DNA of 59,082 nucleotides. It comes from an uncultured Bacteroides sp. (GTDB lineage Bacteria; Bacillota; Clostridia; Lachnospirales; Lachnospiraceae). The DNA lies in contig CAMECH010000016.1 in assembly GCA_945913015.1 (NCBI GenBank), positions 1 through 59,082 of the forward strand, given 5' to 3'. Positions 51,775 to 59,082 of the stretch are shown piece by piece; the stretch's first letter is position 1, and every line of letters begins with the position of its first letter. Position numbers and translations under genes: made by a program. The notes below the pieces were generated by a model. It ran no database searches, was not told the origin of the DNA, and saw nothing but the letters and a program-made list of their open reading frames with translations.

Positions 51775-53136
51775 ATGAGTATGCGAAAAAAGCATTTTAC
51801 AACGACACAGATTATAATATTGAGCTTTATGCTGGCAATTCTGGCAGGAACGGCACTTTTGAGTCTGCCTGTTGCATCGGTGTCGAGGCAGGTAACGCCA
51901 TTTATTGATGCATTGTTTACGGCTACGACCAGCGTGTGCGTAACCGGGCTTGTCGTGGTAACTACGGCATCGTACTGGAGTCTTTTTGGAAAAATAGTTA
52001 TTCTTATCCTGATTCAGATTGGCGGAGTAGGAGTTATTACAATAACGACCACGATTATGATGCTTTTGGGGAAAAAACTTTCGCTCAGCAGCAGAATGTT
52101 GCTGGGCGAAGCCTTTAATCTTGATACATTAAAGGGACTGGTTCAGTTTCTAAAAAGGGTTTTTAAAGGGGCTCTTCTTGTGGAAGGGATTGGTGCAATC
52201 TGTTACCTTCCGGTGTTTGTGCCGGAGTTTGGACCGGTGCGAGGAACATGGTATTCTGTATTTCAGGCGGTTTCAGCATTTTGTAATGCGGGAATTGACA
52301 TTATCGGGGACAGCAGCTATATGCCGCTTGTACACAATGTATGGGCAAATGTTGTCACAATGCTGCTCATCATAATCGGAGGAATCGGATTTATCGTATG
52401 GTGGGATATTATCCGTGTGTTCCGTGAGAGAGTGACGGCAGAGAAAAGGGGATTTTTTGAAAGATTATCCCTGCATACAAAGATTGTGCTTACAATGACA
52501 GGCGTTTTAATTGTTTTGGGAACAGTGTTATTCCTTTTGTTTGAATATAATAATCCGCTGACAATCGGTGATTTCAGTTTTGGACAAAAACTGATGGCGG
52601 CAATGTTTGAGTCGGTAACTACAAGAACTGCCGGAATTGCTACTATTTCGCAGAAGGGCCTTACTGTTCCGTCCGTAATTACCGCTATATTTCTTATGTT
52701 CACAGGCGGTTCGCCTGTGGGAACTGCAGGAGGGGTAAAGGTGACAACGGTCGCAGTGTTGATGCTTGCTGTGCTTGCGACAGTCAGAGGACAGGAAGAC
52801 ACGGTATGTTTTAACAGGCGTATTCCAAATAAAATTGTGCGAAAGTCGATTGCCATTATTTTTATCAGCTTTATGGCAAGCCTTCTCGCAGTCATCGCAA
52901 TGCAACTGCTGGAAAGCGGAGAGACTATAGATATGATTTTTGAAGTATACAGTGCACTTGGAACGGTGGGATTATCAAGGGATTATACGCCGCTTGTCGG
53001 TCTGGCCGGTAAAATTGTGCTTTGTATATGTATGTTTTTGGGAAGAATCGGACCGATTACCATGGTTATTGCATTTACCATGAGAGATACAAAACCGTCG
53101 GCAAGACTGCCCGAAGGTAAGATTACTGTGGGGTAA
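51775..53136 (+). CDS. ktrB: Potassium uptake protein KtrB/TrkH
   Basis: The 453-residue membrane subunit of a Ktr potassium transporter. Four membrane-pore-membrane repeats are expected; the first filter SVCVTGL is at about residue 57, and later filters include SAFCNAGID, TTRTAGIAT and ALGTVGLS. AGGATTGG precedes the ATG. The regulatory subunit KtrA follows 130 bases later, after a repetitive spacer. Potassium flux is probably driven by sodium, as in other KtrB proteins. Confidence 0.93.
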   Translation: MSMRKKHFTTTQIIILSFMLAILAGTALLSLPVASVSRQVTPFIDALFTATTSVCVTGLVVVTTASYWSLFGKIVILILIQIGGVGVITITTTIMMLLGKKLSLSSRMLLGEAFNLDTLKGLVQFLKRVFKGALLVEGIGAICYLPVFVPEFGPVRGTWYSVFQAVSAFCNAGIDIIGDSSYMPLVHNVWANVVTMLLIIIGGIGFIVWWDIIRVFRERVTAEKRGFFERLSLHTKIVLTMTGVLIVLGTVLFLLFEYNNPLTIGDFSFGQKLMAAMFESVTTRTAGIATISQKGLTVPSVITAIFLMFTGGSPVGTAGGVKVTTVAVLMLAVLATVRGQEDTVCFNRRIPNKIVRKSIAIIFISFMASLLAVIAMQLLESGETIDMIFEVYSALGTVGLSRDYTPLVGLAGKIVLCICMFLGRIGPITMVIAFTMRDTKPSARLPEGKITVG

Positions 53137-53217
53137 TGCGAATATACTGTGGAATGTACTGTAAATGTACTGTAAAATGTACTGTGGGTAATGCTGATAT
53201 ACTGTGGATAATGCCGG
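53133..53217 (+). repeat. Short imperfect tandem repeats between ktrB and ktrA
   Basis: Two copies of a unit GGGTAATGC...ATATACTGTGG (about 53131-53152 and 53186-53208) flank three ATGTACTGT units (53154-53162, 53165-53173 and 53178-53186, one diverged). The first copy includes the ktrB stop codon. It seems to have grown by local slippage duplication. Confidence 0.7.
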
Positions 53218-53266
53218 TACTATCTAATGGAAATATTATGAAACGGCAAACTGAATGGAGGAAGCA

Positions 53267-53932
53267 ATGAAAAAAAGAGAGGGTAAAAAATCATATGCGG
53301 TATTTGGATTAGGTGAATTTGGAAGAAGCGTTGCAATGGAGCTGATGAGCGCAGGTGCAGATGTAATGGTATTTGATAAAGATGAAGCCAGAATTTCGGA
53401 TATCGCCGACGATGTAACGCTTGCAGTGCAGATTGATGCGACGGAAGACCGTTCTTATGAGGAACTGGGGCTTTCCAATATGGATGGCGTTGTTGTTGCC
53501 ATGACAGGATGCCTTGATGCCTGCATAATGGCAATTCTGGCGGCAAAAGAGGCAAATGTACCATTTGTCATTGCCAAGTCACAAAACAGCATACAGTCGA
53601 CTATTTTTAAGCGTATAGGTGCAGACAGGATTGTTACACCGGAACATGACGGTGGTGTAAGAGTCGCAAGAAATATTGTCTCAGGCAATTTTCTGGACTT
53701 TTTTGAACTGTCAAACAGCCTTAGAATGGTGGAGATTGCGGTGCGCCCTGAATGGCAGGGAAAAAGCTTGAAAGAACTGTCCCTGCGACACAAGAAAAAG
53801 ATGAACGTTGTTGCAATACGCAAAAACGGTGAAGACATAACGGCTGATATTGATCCTGATGAGCCGCTGAAAGCAGAGGATACAATGCTTATTATTATTG
53901 ATAAGAAGTATCTGGATGATCTGCAGGAATAA
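53267..53932 (+). CDS. ktrA: Potassium uptake regulator KtrA/TrkA
   Basis: The 221-residue cytosolic RCK subunit. It has an N-terminal Rossmann domain with FGLGEFGRS (about 12-20) that binds NAD or ATP, and a C-terminal TrkA_C domain (about 140-220). It gates the KtrB pore encoded upstream. The start at 53267 has GGAGGAA directly before it; the ATG at 53255 would lie in that site. Confidence 0.95.
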   Translation: MKKREGKKSYAVFGLGEFGRSVAMELMSAGADVMVFDKDEARISDIADDVTLAVQIDATEDRSYEELGLSNMDGVVVAMTGCLDACIMAILAAKEANVPFVIAKSQNSIQSTIFKRIGADRIVTPEHDGGVRVARNIVSGNFLDFFELSNSLRMVEIAVRPEWQGKSLKELSLRHKKKMNVVAIRKNGEDITADIDPDEPLKAEDTMLIIIDKKYLDDLQE

Positions 53933-53947
53933 GAAGAACAGAAGTTA

Positions 53948-53985
53948 AGCCCCGGAACCTGACAATATCGCCAGGCTGCGGGGCT
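53948..53985. terminator. Terminator between ktrA and the chemoreceptor gene
   Basis: AGCCCCG (53948-53954) pairs with CGGGGCT (53979-53985), with an inner CCTG/CAGG helix. A short AT tract follows on the right. The flanking genes converge. Confidence 0.6.
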
Positions 53986-54006
53986 ATAATAATGCATGGA
54001 TGTTAT

Positions 54007-56040
54007 TTATGAAAAACGTTCTACAATTCCGCTGATTGCGTTGGCGTTTTCTGTGTTTTTAAGCACGATTGAAGCCATAGACTCTGCGGTTTCTTCAGTA
54101 AGTTTTGCTTTTTCAAGAATATCCTGACTCTTAACGCTGTTGTCATTAGGAACATTTGAAACATCATGAATCTGCGACTGTATGCTTTGTACGGTGACGG
54201 TAAATGTTTCTGAGGCATCCGCAATGTCTGAAATAATCGTCTGAATTTCGCTTATTGAATTGTAATAATCCTTTGTTGCATTTGCAAATTCAGTAAACTG
54301 CATCTGTACATCTTTTTGCAGGAACTGAATTATCTGGTCAAAGCAGGATTCAACATTGGAAATGTTATTCTTTGTTTCGTTGCAGATACTCTGAATCTGT
54401 GTTGCGGTCTCGGAGGAGATGGTTGCAAGATTACCAATCTCAGCAGCTACAACTGCAAATCCTTTTCCTGCCTCACCTGCTCTTGCGGCTTCTATAGATG
54501 CATTTAATGACAACAGGTTGGTCTGGCTTGCAATTTCAAGAATTTGTGCTGCCATTTCATCAATACGCATCAATGACTGCAATTCGCTTATTGCATTTTC
54601 GATAGATTTCTGGTTTGCGGCAATTTGCAAATTGGTATTTTCCAATGTAGAGGATGCAAGATGCTGCATTTGCTCTACTTTGTCAAGCAGCATGCCGCTA
54701 TGACTGTTACCCTGATTAATTCGTTTTTCTACATCAGAAACAACCTTTGATATTTCAGAAATCTCAACCTCTACTTTGCTTACGGTGCAGTCGATTTCTT
54801 CCGCACGCTCTGCAAATGTTGTAGTAGCTTTTGAATTGTCTGAGATGCATGAAATCAATACATTCGAAGAATCCTGCATTGCTACGGCTGTATCATTTAA
54901 AGAGCCGGAGCATTCTGACAATGTATCTACAATATTTGTCATTGTATCATATAATGAGTTCATGGCCGTTGCAATTTTGCCAACCTCACTTTTTGTTCCA
55001 ATCCAGGAAGTCAGTTTTTTATTTCTGTGAAGTTTCAGGTCGCTAAGTTCAATAATCGATTCTTCTATGTAACGCAAAGGTTTCATGCTCAGGAAAACCA
55101 TAATAAATGCCAGTATACTGATTATTACAACAAATAGAAAACATAATTCTCCAAGAATCAGCATATTTTTGTTAGCTGTTGCGTAAATATTTTTCTCGCT
55201 GTCAAATGATATGACAGCCCAGCCGTGCTCATCTATTGCCTGAAAATTGGCAATCTGTTTACCGTCACTGCCGTTATATCGTACTTCGCCGGAAGTTTCT
55301 CCGGATTTTATCTTTTCTGCGATGCTTAAAAGCAGGTCATCGTTTATTTCTGTAGCAATTAAATCTTTATTGTCAGCAATAATATACATACCGCTCTTTA
55401 CATTTATCATATAATAACCGGCGGTATCTGCATTTCCGCGCAGCGTGGCAAGTCTGTTCTCTAAATCTTCGACAAAAGGGCCGCCGCCGACGTAACCGAG
55501 AATTGTTTTGCCATCTGTATCAAATACAGGGCAGTACATAGAAAGAGTTAACTTTTTTGAGGCGGGAGATACAATTATGCCTGCATTATACAATCCGTTT
55601 TTTGAAATTATCGCATCCTGAAGTGCTTTTAGTGAGTCCCCTGTCCTTGTGGTCATACCAACTACATTCGGGTTTGAGTGTACTATTATATGTGTATTCC
55701 ATTCTCCGATATACAGACCCTCCCAGTTATCAAGATCGGAATAGTAATTGGTTGTATAGCTTTGTGCAACAGCCAGTTTTTCAGCATCTGTAGGATTTTT
55801 AAGAGCTTCTCTCACAGCAGGTGTTTTACTATATGCAGTCAGCAGTTTCTCCTGCTTGTTTACATATTCTTCAATCAGACTTGTCTGTGCGTTAAGCACA
55901 TCGTTCATGTGGTTGATTTCGGATTTTTCAAGAAGTTTTTTAAGAGTGCTGTTCGCTGTTATATATAGTGAGCTCATACAGATAACAACAATAATCATAA
56001 TTCCAAGTGTAATTTTTCTGCTTAGTTTCCAATTCCTCAT
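54007..56040 (-). CDS. Methyl-accepting chemotaxis protein with dCache sensor
   Basis: A complete 677-residue chemoreceptor. It has a first transmembrane helix (about 10-29), an extracellular double-Cache-like domain (about 35-285, with [15 protein letters not shown] and GYVGGGPF), a second helix (about 290-315), a HAMP-like linker and a cytoplasmic signalling domain with the conserved tip [20 protein letters not shown]. The ligand is unknown. GAGGGGG precedes the ATG. It lies 18 bases after the truncated TetR gene on the same strand, so the two share a transcript. It supports active flagellar motility in this strain. Confidence 0.92.
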   Translation of the reverse strand: MRNWKLSRKITLGIMIIVVICMSSLYITANSTLKKLLEKSEINHMNDVLNAQTSLIEEYVNKQEKLLTAYSKTPAVREALKNPTDAEKLAVAQSYTTNYYSDLDNWEGLYIGEWNTHIIVHSNPNVVGMTTRTGDSLKALQDAIISKNGLYNAGIIVSPASKKLTLSMYCPVFDTDGKTILGYVGGGPFVEDLENRLATLRGNADTAGYYMINVKSGMYIIADNKDLIATEINDDLLLSIAEKIKSGETSGEVRYNGSDGKQIANFQAIDEHGWAVISFDSEKNIYATANKNMLILGELCFLFVVIISILAFIMVFLSMKPLRYIEESIIELSDLKLHRNKKLTSWIGTKSEVGKIATAMNSLYDTMTNIVDTLSECSGSLNDTAVAMQDSSNVLISCISDNSKATTTFAERAEEIDCTVSKVEVEISEISKVVSDVEKRINQGNSHSGMLLDKVEQMQHLASSTLENTNLQIAANQKSIENAISELQSLMRIDEMAAQILEIASQTNLLSLNASIEAARAGEAGKGFAVVAAEIGNLATISSETATQIQSICNETKNNISNVESCFDQIIQFLQKDVQMQFTEFANATKDYYNSISEIQTIISDIADASETFTVTVQSIQSQIHDVSNVPNDNSVKSQDILEKAKLTEETAESMASIVLKNTENANAISGIVERFS

Positions 56041-56058
56041 ATTTGTGCCCCCTCTGTG

Positions 56059-56535
56059 TCATTTGGAATATATTGTAAAAAAGTGATAAATATGGTTTTT
56101 TATTATTTTCAGTGCCTCTTCCCTGCAGTCAGGATCCTTTTGGATGTGGTAGAACTGAACATACATCGGGGAAAAGAGTTCATGTGACATTAGTTCCACG
56201 TTGCTGTTAATCAGAATGTTATTGTCTACAAGGTGCTGAATGAGTTTTTTGTAATAATCCAATGCATCAATGTACTCACACTGATTTTGAATGGCTGCCA
56301 GCCGTGGGTTGCGAAACCGTTCAATTGTTAAGAAATTTCTTGCCATGCAAAAAAACGGGTCATATATAAGAAATTCAAACTGCTGCTTGAATGATTCAAA
56401 AATATCATCTGCAGTCAATTGAACAGAATTCATATCATCATTGATGCATAAAAACAAATTTTTTTGAGAAACTTCGGAATAAGTTTTGTATTTTTCAACT
56501 ATTTCATCAACCAGCGTATCCAATAATTCCTGCAC
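56059..56535 (-). pseudogene. TetR-family regulator lacking its DNA-binding domain
   Basis: A 158-residue frame opening with GTG and matching only the C-terminal ligand/dimer domain of TetR regulators (FLTIERFRNPRLAAIQ, MSHELFSPMYVQFYHI, IIKNHIYHFFTIY). Upstream in the same frame, YNKK-VQELLD looks like the last residues of the helix-turn-helix region, but a TGA precedes it and no helix-turn-helix is encoded in any frame upstream. Instead there is a promoter-like TTGACT-N17-TATAAT around the palindrome CTACC-AATC-GGTAG. The GTG has no ribosome site. The likely history is deletion of about 50 codons. Whether the remainder is translated, perhaps as a dominant partner, is open. Confidence 0.7.
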
Positions 56536-56541
56536 TTTTTT

Positions 56542-56570
56542 ATTATATCAGCCTACCAATCGGTAGTCAA
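56542..56570 (-). promoter_or_regulatory. Promoter-like sequence with TetR-type palindrome
   Basis: On the minus strand TTGACT (56565-56570), a 17-base spacer and TATAAT (56542-56547) preceded by TGA. CTACC-AATC-GGTAG (56553-56566) overlaps the -35, as TetR operators often do. The predicted start would fall on the GTG of the truncated regulator. The -10 also reads as the remnant codons Tyr-Asn, so part of the match may be accidental. Confidence 0.5.
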
Positions 56571-56639
56571 TTTGAAAATGATTTGCACGATGTATGATTA
56601 CTTTGAAATATTTCTGGGAAGAATGATAAACGAAAAATA

Positions 56640-56668
56640 TTGACGGACGCATATTTTACGGGTATGTT
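56640..56668 (+). promoter_or_regulatory. Candidate promoter upstream of the glpK leader
   Basis: TTGACG (56640-56645), a 17-base spacer and TATGTT (56663-56668). This predicts a leader of about 210 bases that includes the palindromic element at 56738-56846. Confidence 0.45.
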
Positions 56669-56687
56669 TATGAGTAGGAGAACAATT

Positions 56688-56720
56688 ATGTTAACACCGG
56701 AAGGATACAAAAACGATTAA
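56688..56720 (+). CDS. Very short reading frame in the glpK leader
   Basis: A 10-codon frame, MLTPEGYKND then stop, with AGGAG seven bases before its ATG. A single-base frame change would continue it as RLIDEWGLV. It may be the remnant of a lost gene start or a leader peptide; evidence for either is thin. Confidence 0.25.
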   Translation: MLTPEGYKND

Positions 56721-56737
56721 TCGATGAATGGGGATTA

Positions 56738-56846
56738 GTGTGAAAAATTACGCCGATGCGCTAATTTTTCACACGGCTATTTGCTTCTGAGCGAAAGCAA
56801 ATAGCCATTATGGCAGATGAAAAACTGCATTCGCAGATTTTTCATC
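56738..56846 (+). repeat. Palindromic element (three long hairpins) in the glpK leader
   Basis: A perfect 13-bp hairpin GTGTGAAAAATTA/TAATTTTTCACAC (56738-56774), a perfect 12-bp hairpin GGCTATTTGCTT/AAGCAAATAGCC (56775-56806), and a 13-bp hairpin with one bulge GATGAAAAACTGC/GCAGATTTTTCATC (56816-56846) follow each other with little spacing. The junction TTTTTCACACGGCTATTTG is nearly repeated in the glgB leader (36639-36657). It looks like a dispersed repeat or a structured leader. Together with the promoters it accounts for the gap 56536-56884. Confidence 0.65.
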
Positions 56847-56884
56847 GCCTCTTCGCGATAAATCGCTCAGAAATGAGGGGGAGT

Positions 56885-58387
56885 ATGAAAAAATATGTAA
56901 TGGCACTGGATCAGGGAACAACAAGCTCCAGATGCATTTTATTTGACAAGCAGGGAAATATATGCAGTATGGCGCAGAAGGAATTTTCACAGATTTATCC
57001 TAAGCCGGGCTGGGTAGAGCATGACCCAATGGAAATATGGTCTTCACAGATGGCTGTTGCAACAGAGGCAATCAGTAAAATCGGTGCAACAGCAGATGAT
57101 ATCGCAGCTCTTGGGATTACTAATCAGCGGGAAACCACGATAGTATGGAACCGACATACAGGAAAGCCTGTATACAATGCCATTGTGTGGCAGTGCAGAA
57201 GAACCGCTGATAAAATCAGCCAATTGACTGAAGATGGATTGTCTGAGTATGTGCATAATACAACCGGATTAATACCCGATGCATATTTTTCGGCATCAAA
57301 GGTTGCATGGATTTTAGAAAATGTCGAAGGTGCACGTAAAGAGGCTGAAGCAGGAAATCTGCTGTTTGGAACCATTGACACATGGCTGATATGGAATCTT
57401 ACAAAAGGTGCGGTTTACGTGACGGATTATACCAATGCGTCAAGAACGATGATGTTTGATATACATAATTTGTGCTGGGATGATAAGCTGCTTGATTATT
57501 TTAAAATCCCAAAATTAATGCTTCCTGAGGTTAAGGCATCAAGCTGTATATATGGCTATACGGACGTGCTTGGTGGGCGCATTACTATTTCAGGCGCAGC
57601 AGGAGACCAGCAGGCGGCTTTATTCGGTCAGTGCTGTTTTAATGCCGGAAATGTCAAAAATACATATGGTACGGGCTGCTTTATGCTTATGAATACCGGA
57701 GAAAAGGCAGTTAATTCCCAAAATGGACTTTTGACAACGATTGCTGCAAATACGGAGAAACAGGTACAGTATGCTCTTGAAGGAAGTGTGTTTGTGGCAG
57801 GCGCAGGGATTCAATGGCTGAGAGACGAGATGGATATACTCAGGGATTCCAAAGAGTCAGAGAAATATGCTGCTTCTGTTGCGGATACATCAGGAGTATA
57901 TGTCGTGCCTGCATTTACAGGGCTTGGAGCACCGTACTGGAATCCACACGCAAGAGGAACTGTTGTCGGAATTACCAGAGGATGCCAAAAAGAGCATTTC
58001 GTAAGGGCGGTATTGGAGTCAATGGCATACCAGACTCATGATATTCTTAAGATTATGGAGAAAGAATCAGGCGTAGATATTGTTGAACTTAAAGTTGACG
58101 GTGGTGCTTCTAATAACGATTTTTTGATGCAGTTTCAGTCAGATATCCTGAATGTAAATGTATTAAGACCACAGTGCGTGGAAACTACCGCATTAGGCGC
58201 AGCTTATCTTGCCGGAATTGCCGTCGGATACTGGAGCGATTTAGAGGACATCCGTAAGAACTGGGCTCTTTCCCGGACGTTTGCTGCCAATATGGAAGCT
58301 GATTACAGGAATAAGCTGTTATCAGGCTGGAAACGTGCGGTAAAATGTGCATTAATCTGGGCAGAGGATTCCTGTTATCAAAAATAA
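56885..58387 (+). CDS. glpK: Glycerol kinase
   Basis: Phosphorylates glycerol to glycerol 3-phosphate. The 500-residue FGGY-family kinase has [11 protein letters not shown] at the start, [27 protein letters not shown] and the ATP-site segment [15 protein letters not shown], all typical of GlpK. Length matches the family (about 500). The start at 56885 has GAGGGGGAG directly upstream; a longer reading from 56810 would translate the palindromic leader and is not real. No glpF or glpD is in the window. Confidence 0.94.
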   Translation: MKKYVMALDQGTTSSRCILFDKQGNICSMAQKEFSQIYPKPGWVEHDPMEIWSSQMAVATEAISKIGATADDIAALGITNQRETTIVWNRHTGKPVYNAIVWQCRRTADKISQLTEDGLSEYVHNTTGLIPDAYFSASKVAWILENVEGARKEAEAGNLLFGTIDTWLIWNLTKGAVYVTDYTNASRTMMFDIHNLCWDDKLLDYFKIPKLMLPEVKASSCIYGYTDVLGGRITISGAAGDQQAALFGQCCFNAGNVKNTYGTGCFMLMNTGEKAVNSQNGLLTTIAANTEKQVQYALEGSVFVAGAGIQWLRDEMDILRDSKESEKYAASVADTSGVYVVPAFTGLGAPYWNPHARGTVVGITRGCQKEHFVRAVLESMAYQTHDILKIMEKESGVDIVELKVDGGASNNDFLMQFQSDILNVNVLRPQCVETTALGAAYLAGIAVGYWSDLEDIRKNWALSRTFAANMEADYRNKLLSGWKRAVKCALIWAEDSCYQK

Positions 58388-58453
58388 TAACAGCGGAGAC
58401 AATATGAATAAGGAGAAATTTTATATGCTTTCGGCACCAGGAAAGGAGTAGCT

Positions 58454-58954
58454 ATGAGAGCGCTGATTGTAATTGATATGCAGGAGATTACGGTGGGGAA
58501 AAATCATGCACAGATGTTTTTTTATGATACAGATTTGCTGTCTCGCATTAATGAAAAAATCAAACAGACTGATGATGTAGAGGTATATTATATCAAGAAT
58601 TTGATGAAACCAAATCTTTTGAATCGTTTGGCACCGGTGCAGGTATATCAGGGAAGTCCGGAAGGAGAATTGGTGGACGGTTTGTCGGTGGTATCTAATA
58701 ACATTTTTGAAAAGTATAAGCCGGATGCCTTTTCAAACAAGCTTTTCGTGAAAGATTTAAAGAGCAGGAATATTACGGAAATAGAGATAGTTGGTGTTGA
58801 TGGTGGCGGGTGCGTAGCTTATACTGCGCTTGGAGCAGCCAAGAATGGCTATGCAGTTACCTTAAATAAAAAATGTATTGGAACTATGTTTAAGAAACAG
58901 GAATTGAAATTACGTAAGAAGTTAGAACGGGCAGGCGTTTCATTTCAGGATTGA
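58454..58954 (+). CDS. Isochorismatase-fold cysteine hydrolase
   Basis: A 166-residue protein of the isochorismatase-like hydrolase family. The expected triad is visible as Asp8 in VIDMQ, Lys89 in EKYKPDAF and Cys120 in GVDGGGCVAYTA. Members include nicotinamidases and other amidases; this one is small and its substrate is unclear. AAGGAG precedes the ATG. It lies 66 bases after glpK on the same strand and could be cotranscribed. Confidence 0.85.
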   Translation: MRALIVIDMQEITVGKNHAQMFFYDTDLLSRINEKIKQTDDVEVYYIKNLMKPNLLNRLAPVQVYQGSPEGELVDGLSVVSNNIFEKYKPDAFSNKLFVKDLKSRNITEIEIVGVDGGGCVAYTALGAAKNGYAVTLNKKCIGTMFKKQELKLRKKLERAGVSFQD

Positions 58955-59068
58955 ACAATAATGCAGTATAATTCTGCAAATTTTCCACATACTAACTCCA
59001 TAACCAGAGATTTGAATTTATTGAATCTTTGCAACATGGAATAATATAGAAATGGAGGAAAAATTTTC

Positions 59069-59082
59069 ATGCGAGCAACAGG
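59069..59082 (+). CDS. Start of a further gene, cut by the window end
   Basis: An ATG at 59069 preceded by GGAGGAAAAATTTTC, a strong ribosome site, gives MRAT before the window ends. The product cannot be identified. Confidence 0.5.

Noticed and set aside
56810-56884. N-terminal extension of glycerol kinase (25 residues)
   Set aside because: The extension is encoded by the palindromic leader, has no match in GlpK, and a strong ribosome site sits at the ATG at 56885.
58963-58976. GCAG-TATAATT-CTGC, a possible promoter or small terminator before the last gene
   Set aside because: The arms are only four to five bases, no -35 lies at a suitable distance, and no T-run follows closely enough.
1-59082. 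tRNA, rRNA, CRISPR arrays, prophage or insertion sequences
   Set aside because: No cloverleaf, rRNA-like segment, regularly spaced direct repeats, integrase or transposase was recognised on either strand.

Overview
The window looks like a chromosomal segment of a motile, glycogen-storing Lachnospiraceae member (Bacillota, Clostridia; the Roseburia/Agathobacter/Lachnospira neighbourhood is my best guess). The reasons are a paired GlgC/GlgD ADP-glucose pyrophosphorylase, SpoVG, a DnaD/DnaC-type primosome, a flagellin behind a SigD promoter, a long PRPP synthetase, strong GGAGG ribosome sites and moderately AT-rich codon use. No rRNA, tRNA, CRISPR array, transposase or prophage was seen.

Layout. 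1-2.5 kb: two paralogous polytopic GT-C-like membrane proteins on the minus strand, divergent from the next block. 2.6-18.8 kb: one long plus-strand surface-glycan operon. It has a CDP-3,6-dideoxyhexose start (rfbF, rfbG, rfbH), a ThDP enzyme resembling the yersiniose enzyme YerE, a short-chain reductase, a polyprenyl-phosphate GT2, LicD, a flippase, a cytidylyltransferase fused to a CobD/HisC-like PLP enzyme, a GDP-mannose pyrophosphorylase/phosphomannose isomerase fusion, and a YfhO-family membrane protein. 18.9-24.1 kb (minus): prs, dnaC, dnaD, murC, with two abutted pairs of DnaA boxes upstream of dnaD. 24.5-34.6 kb (plus): glgC-glgD, spoVG, a secreted and membrane-anchored PIG-L deacetylase-like protein, pth, mfd, and a DHH phosphoesterase. 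34.7-36.4 kb (minus): a lipoprotein and an MraY-like phosphosugar transferase. 36.5-38.9 kb: glgB behind a heavily structured leader. 39-40 kb: an AT-rich Abi (HEPN) gene, probably acquired. 40-45.4 kb: a large DUF6240-like protein, flagellin, FliS. 45.4-47 kb (minus): an SGNH membrane protein and a DtxR regulator. 47-50.8 kb: cytoplasmic alpha-amylase and a PL11-like beta-propeller protein. 50.8-53.9 kb: a decayed chemoreceptor and a KtrB/KtrA potassium system. 54-56.5 kb (minus): a complete chemoreceptor and a TetR regulator that has lost its DNA-binding domain. 56.7-59 kb: glycerol kinase behind a palindromic leader, an isochorismatase-fold hydrolase, and the first codons of a further gene.

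How it works together. The glycan operon appears to encode, nearly complete, an unusual decorated surface polymer. It would have a two-carbon-branched 3,6-dideoxy sugar (made through CDP intermediates), a LicD-transferred phospho-substituent whose CDP donor could come from the fused cytidylyltransferase/PLP enzyme, mannose supply, and an extracellular GT-C transfer step from a polyprenyl carrier. The reductase partner (E3) that RfbH normally needs is not in the window. A second theme is glucan metabolism: glgC, glgD, glgB and a cytoplasmic alpha-amylase. The promoters of glgC, glgB and the PIG-L gene share an extended -10 element. The most unusual non-coding features are the hairpin trains in front of glgB and glpK, the DnaA-box pairs, and a terminator-like hairpin in the alpha-amylase leader.
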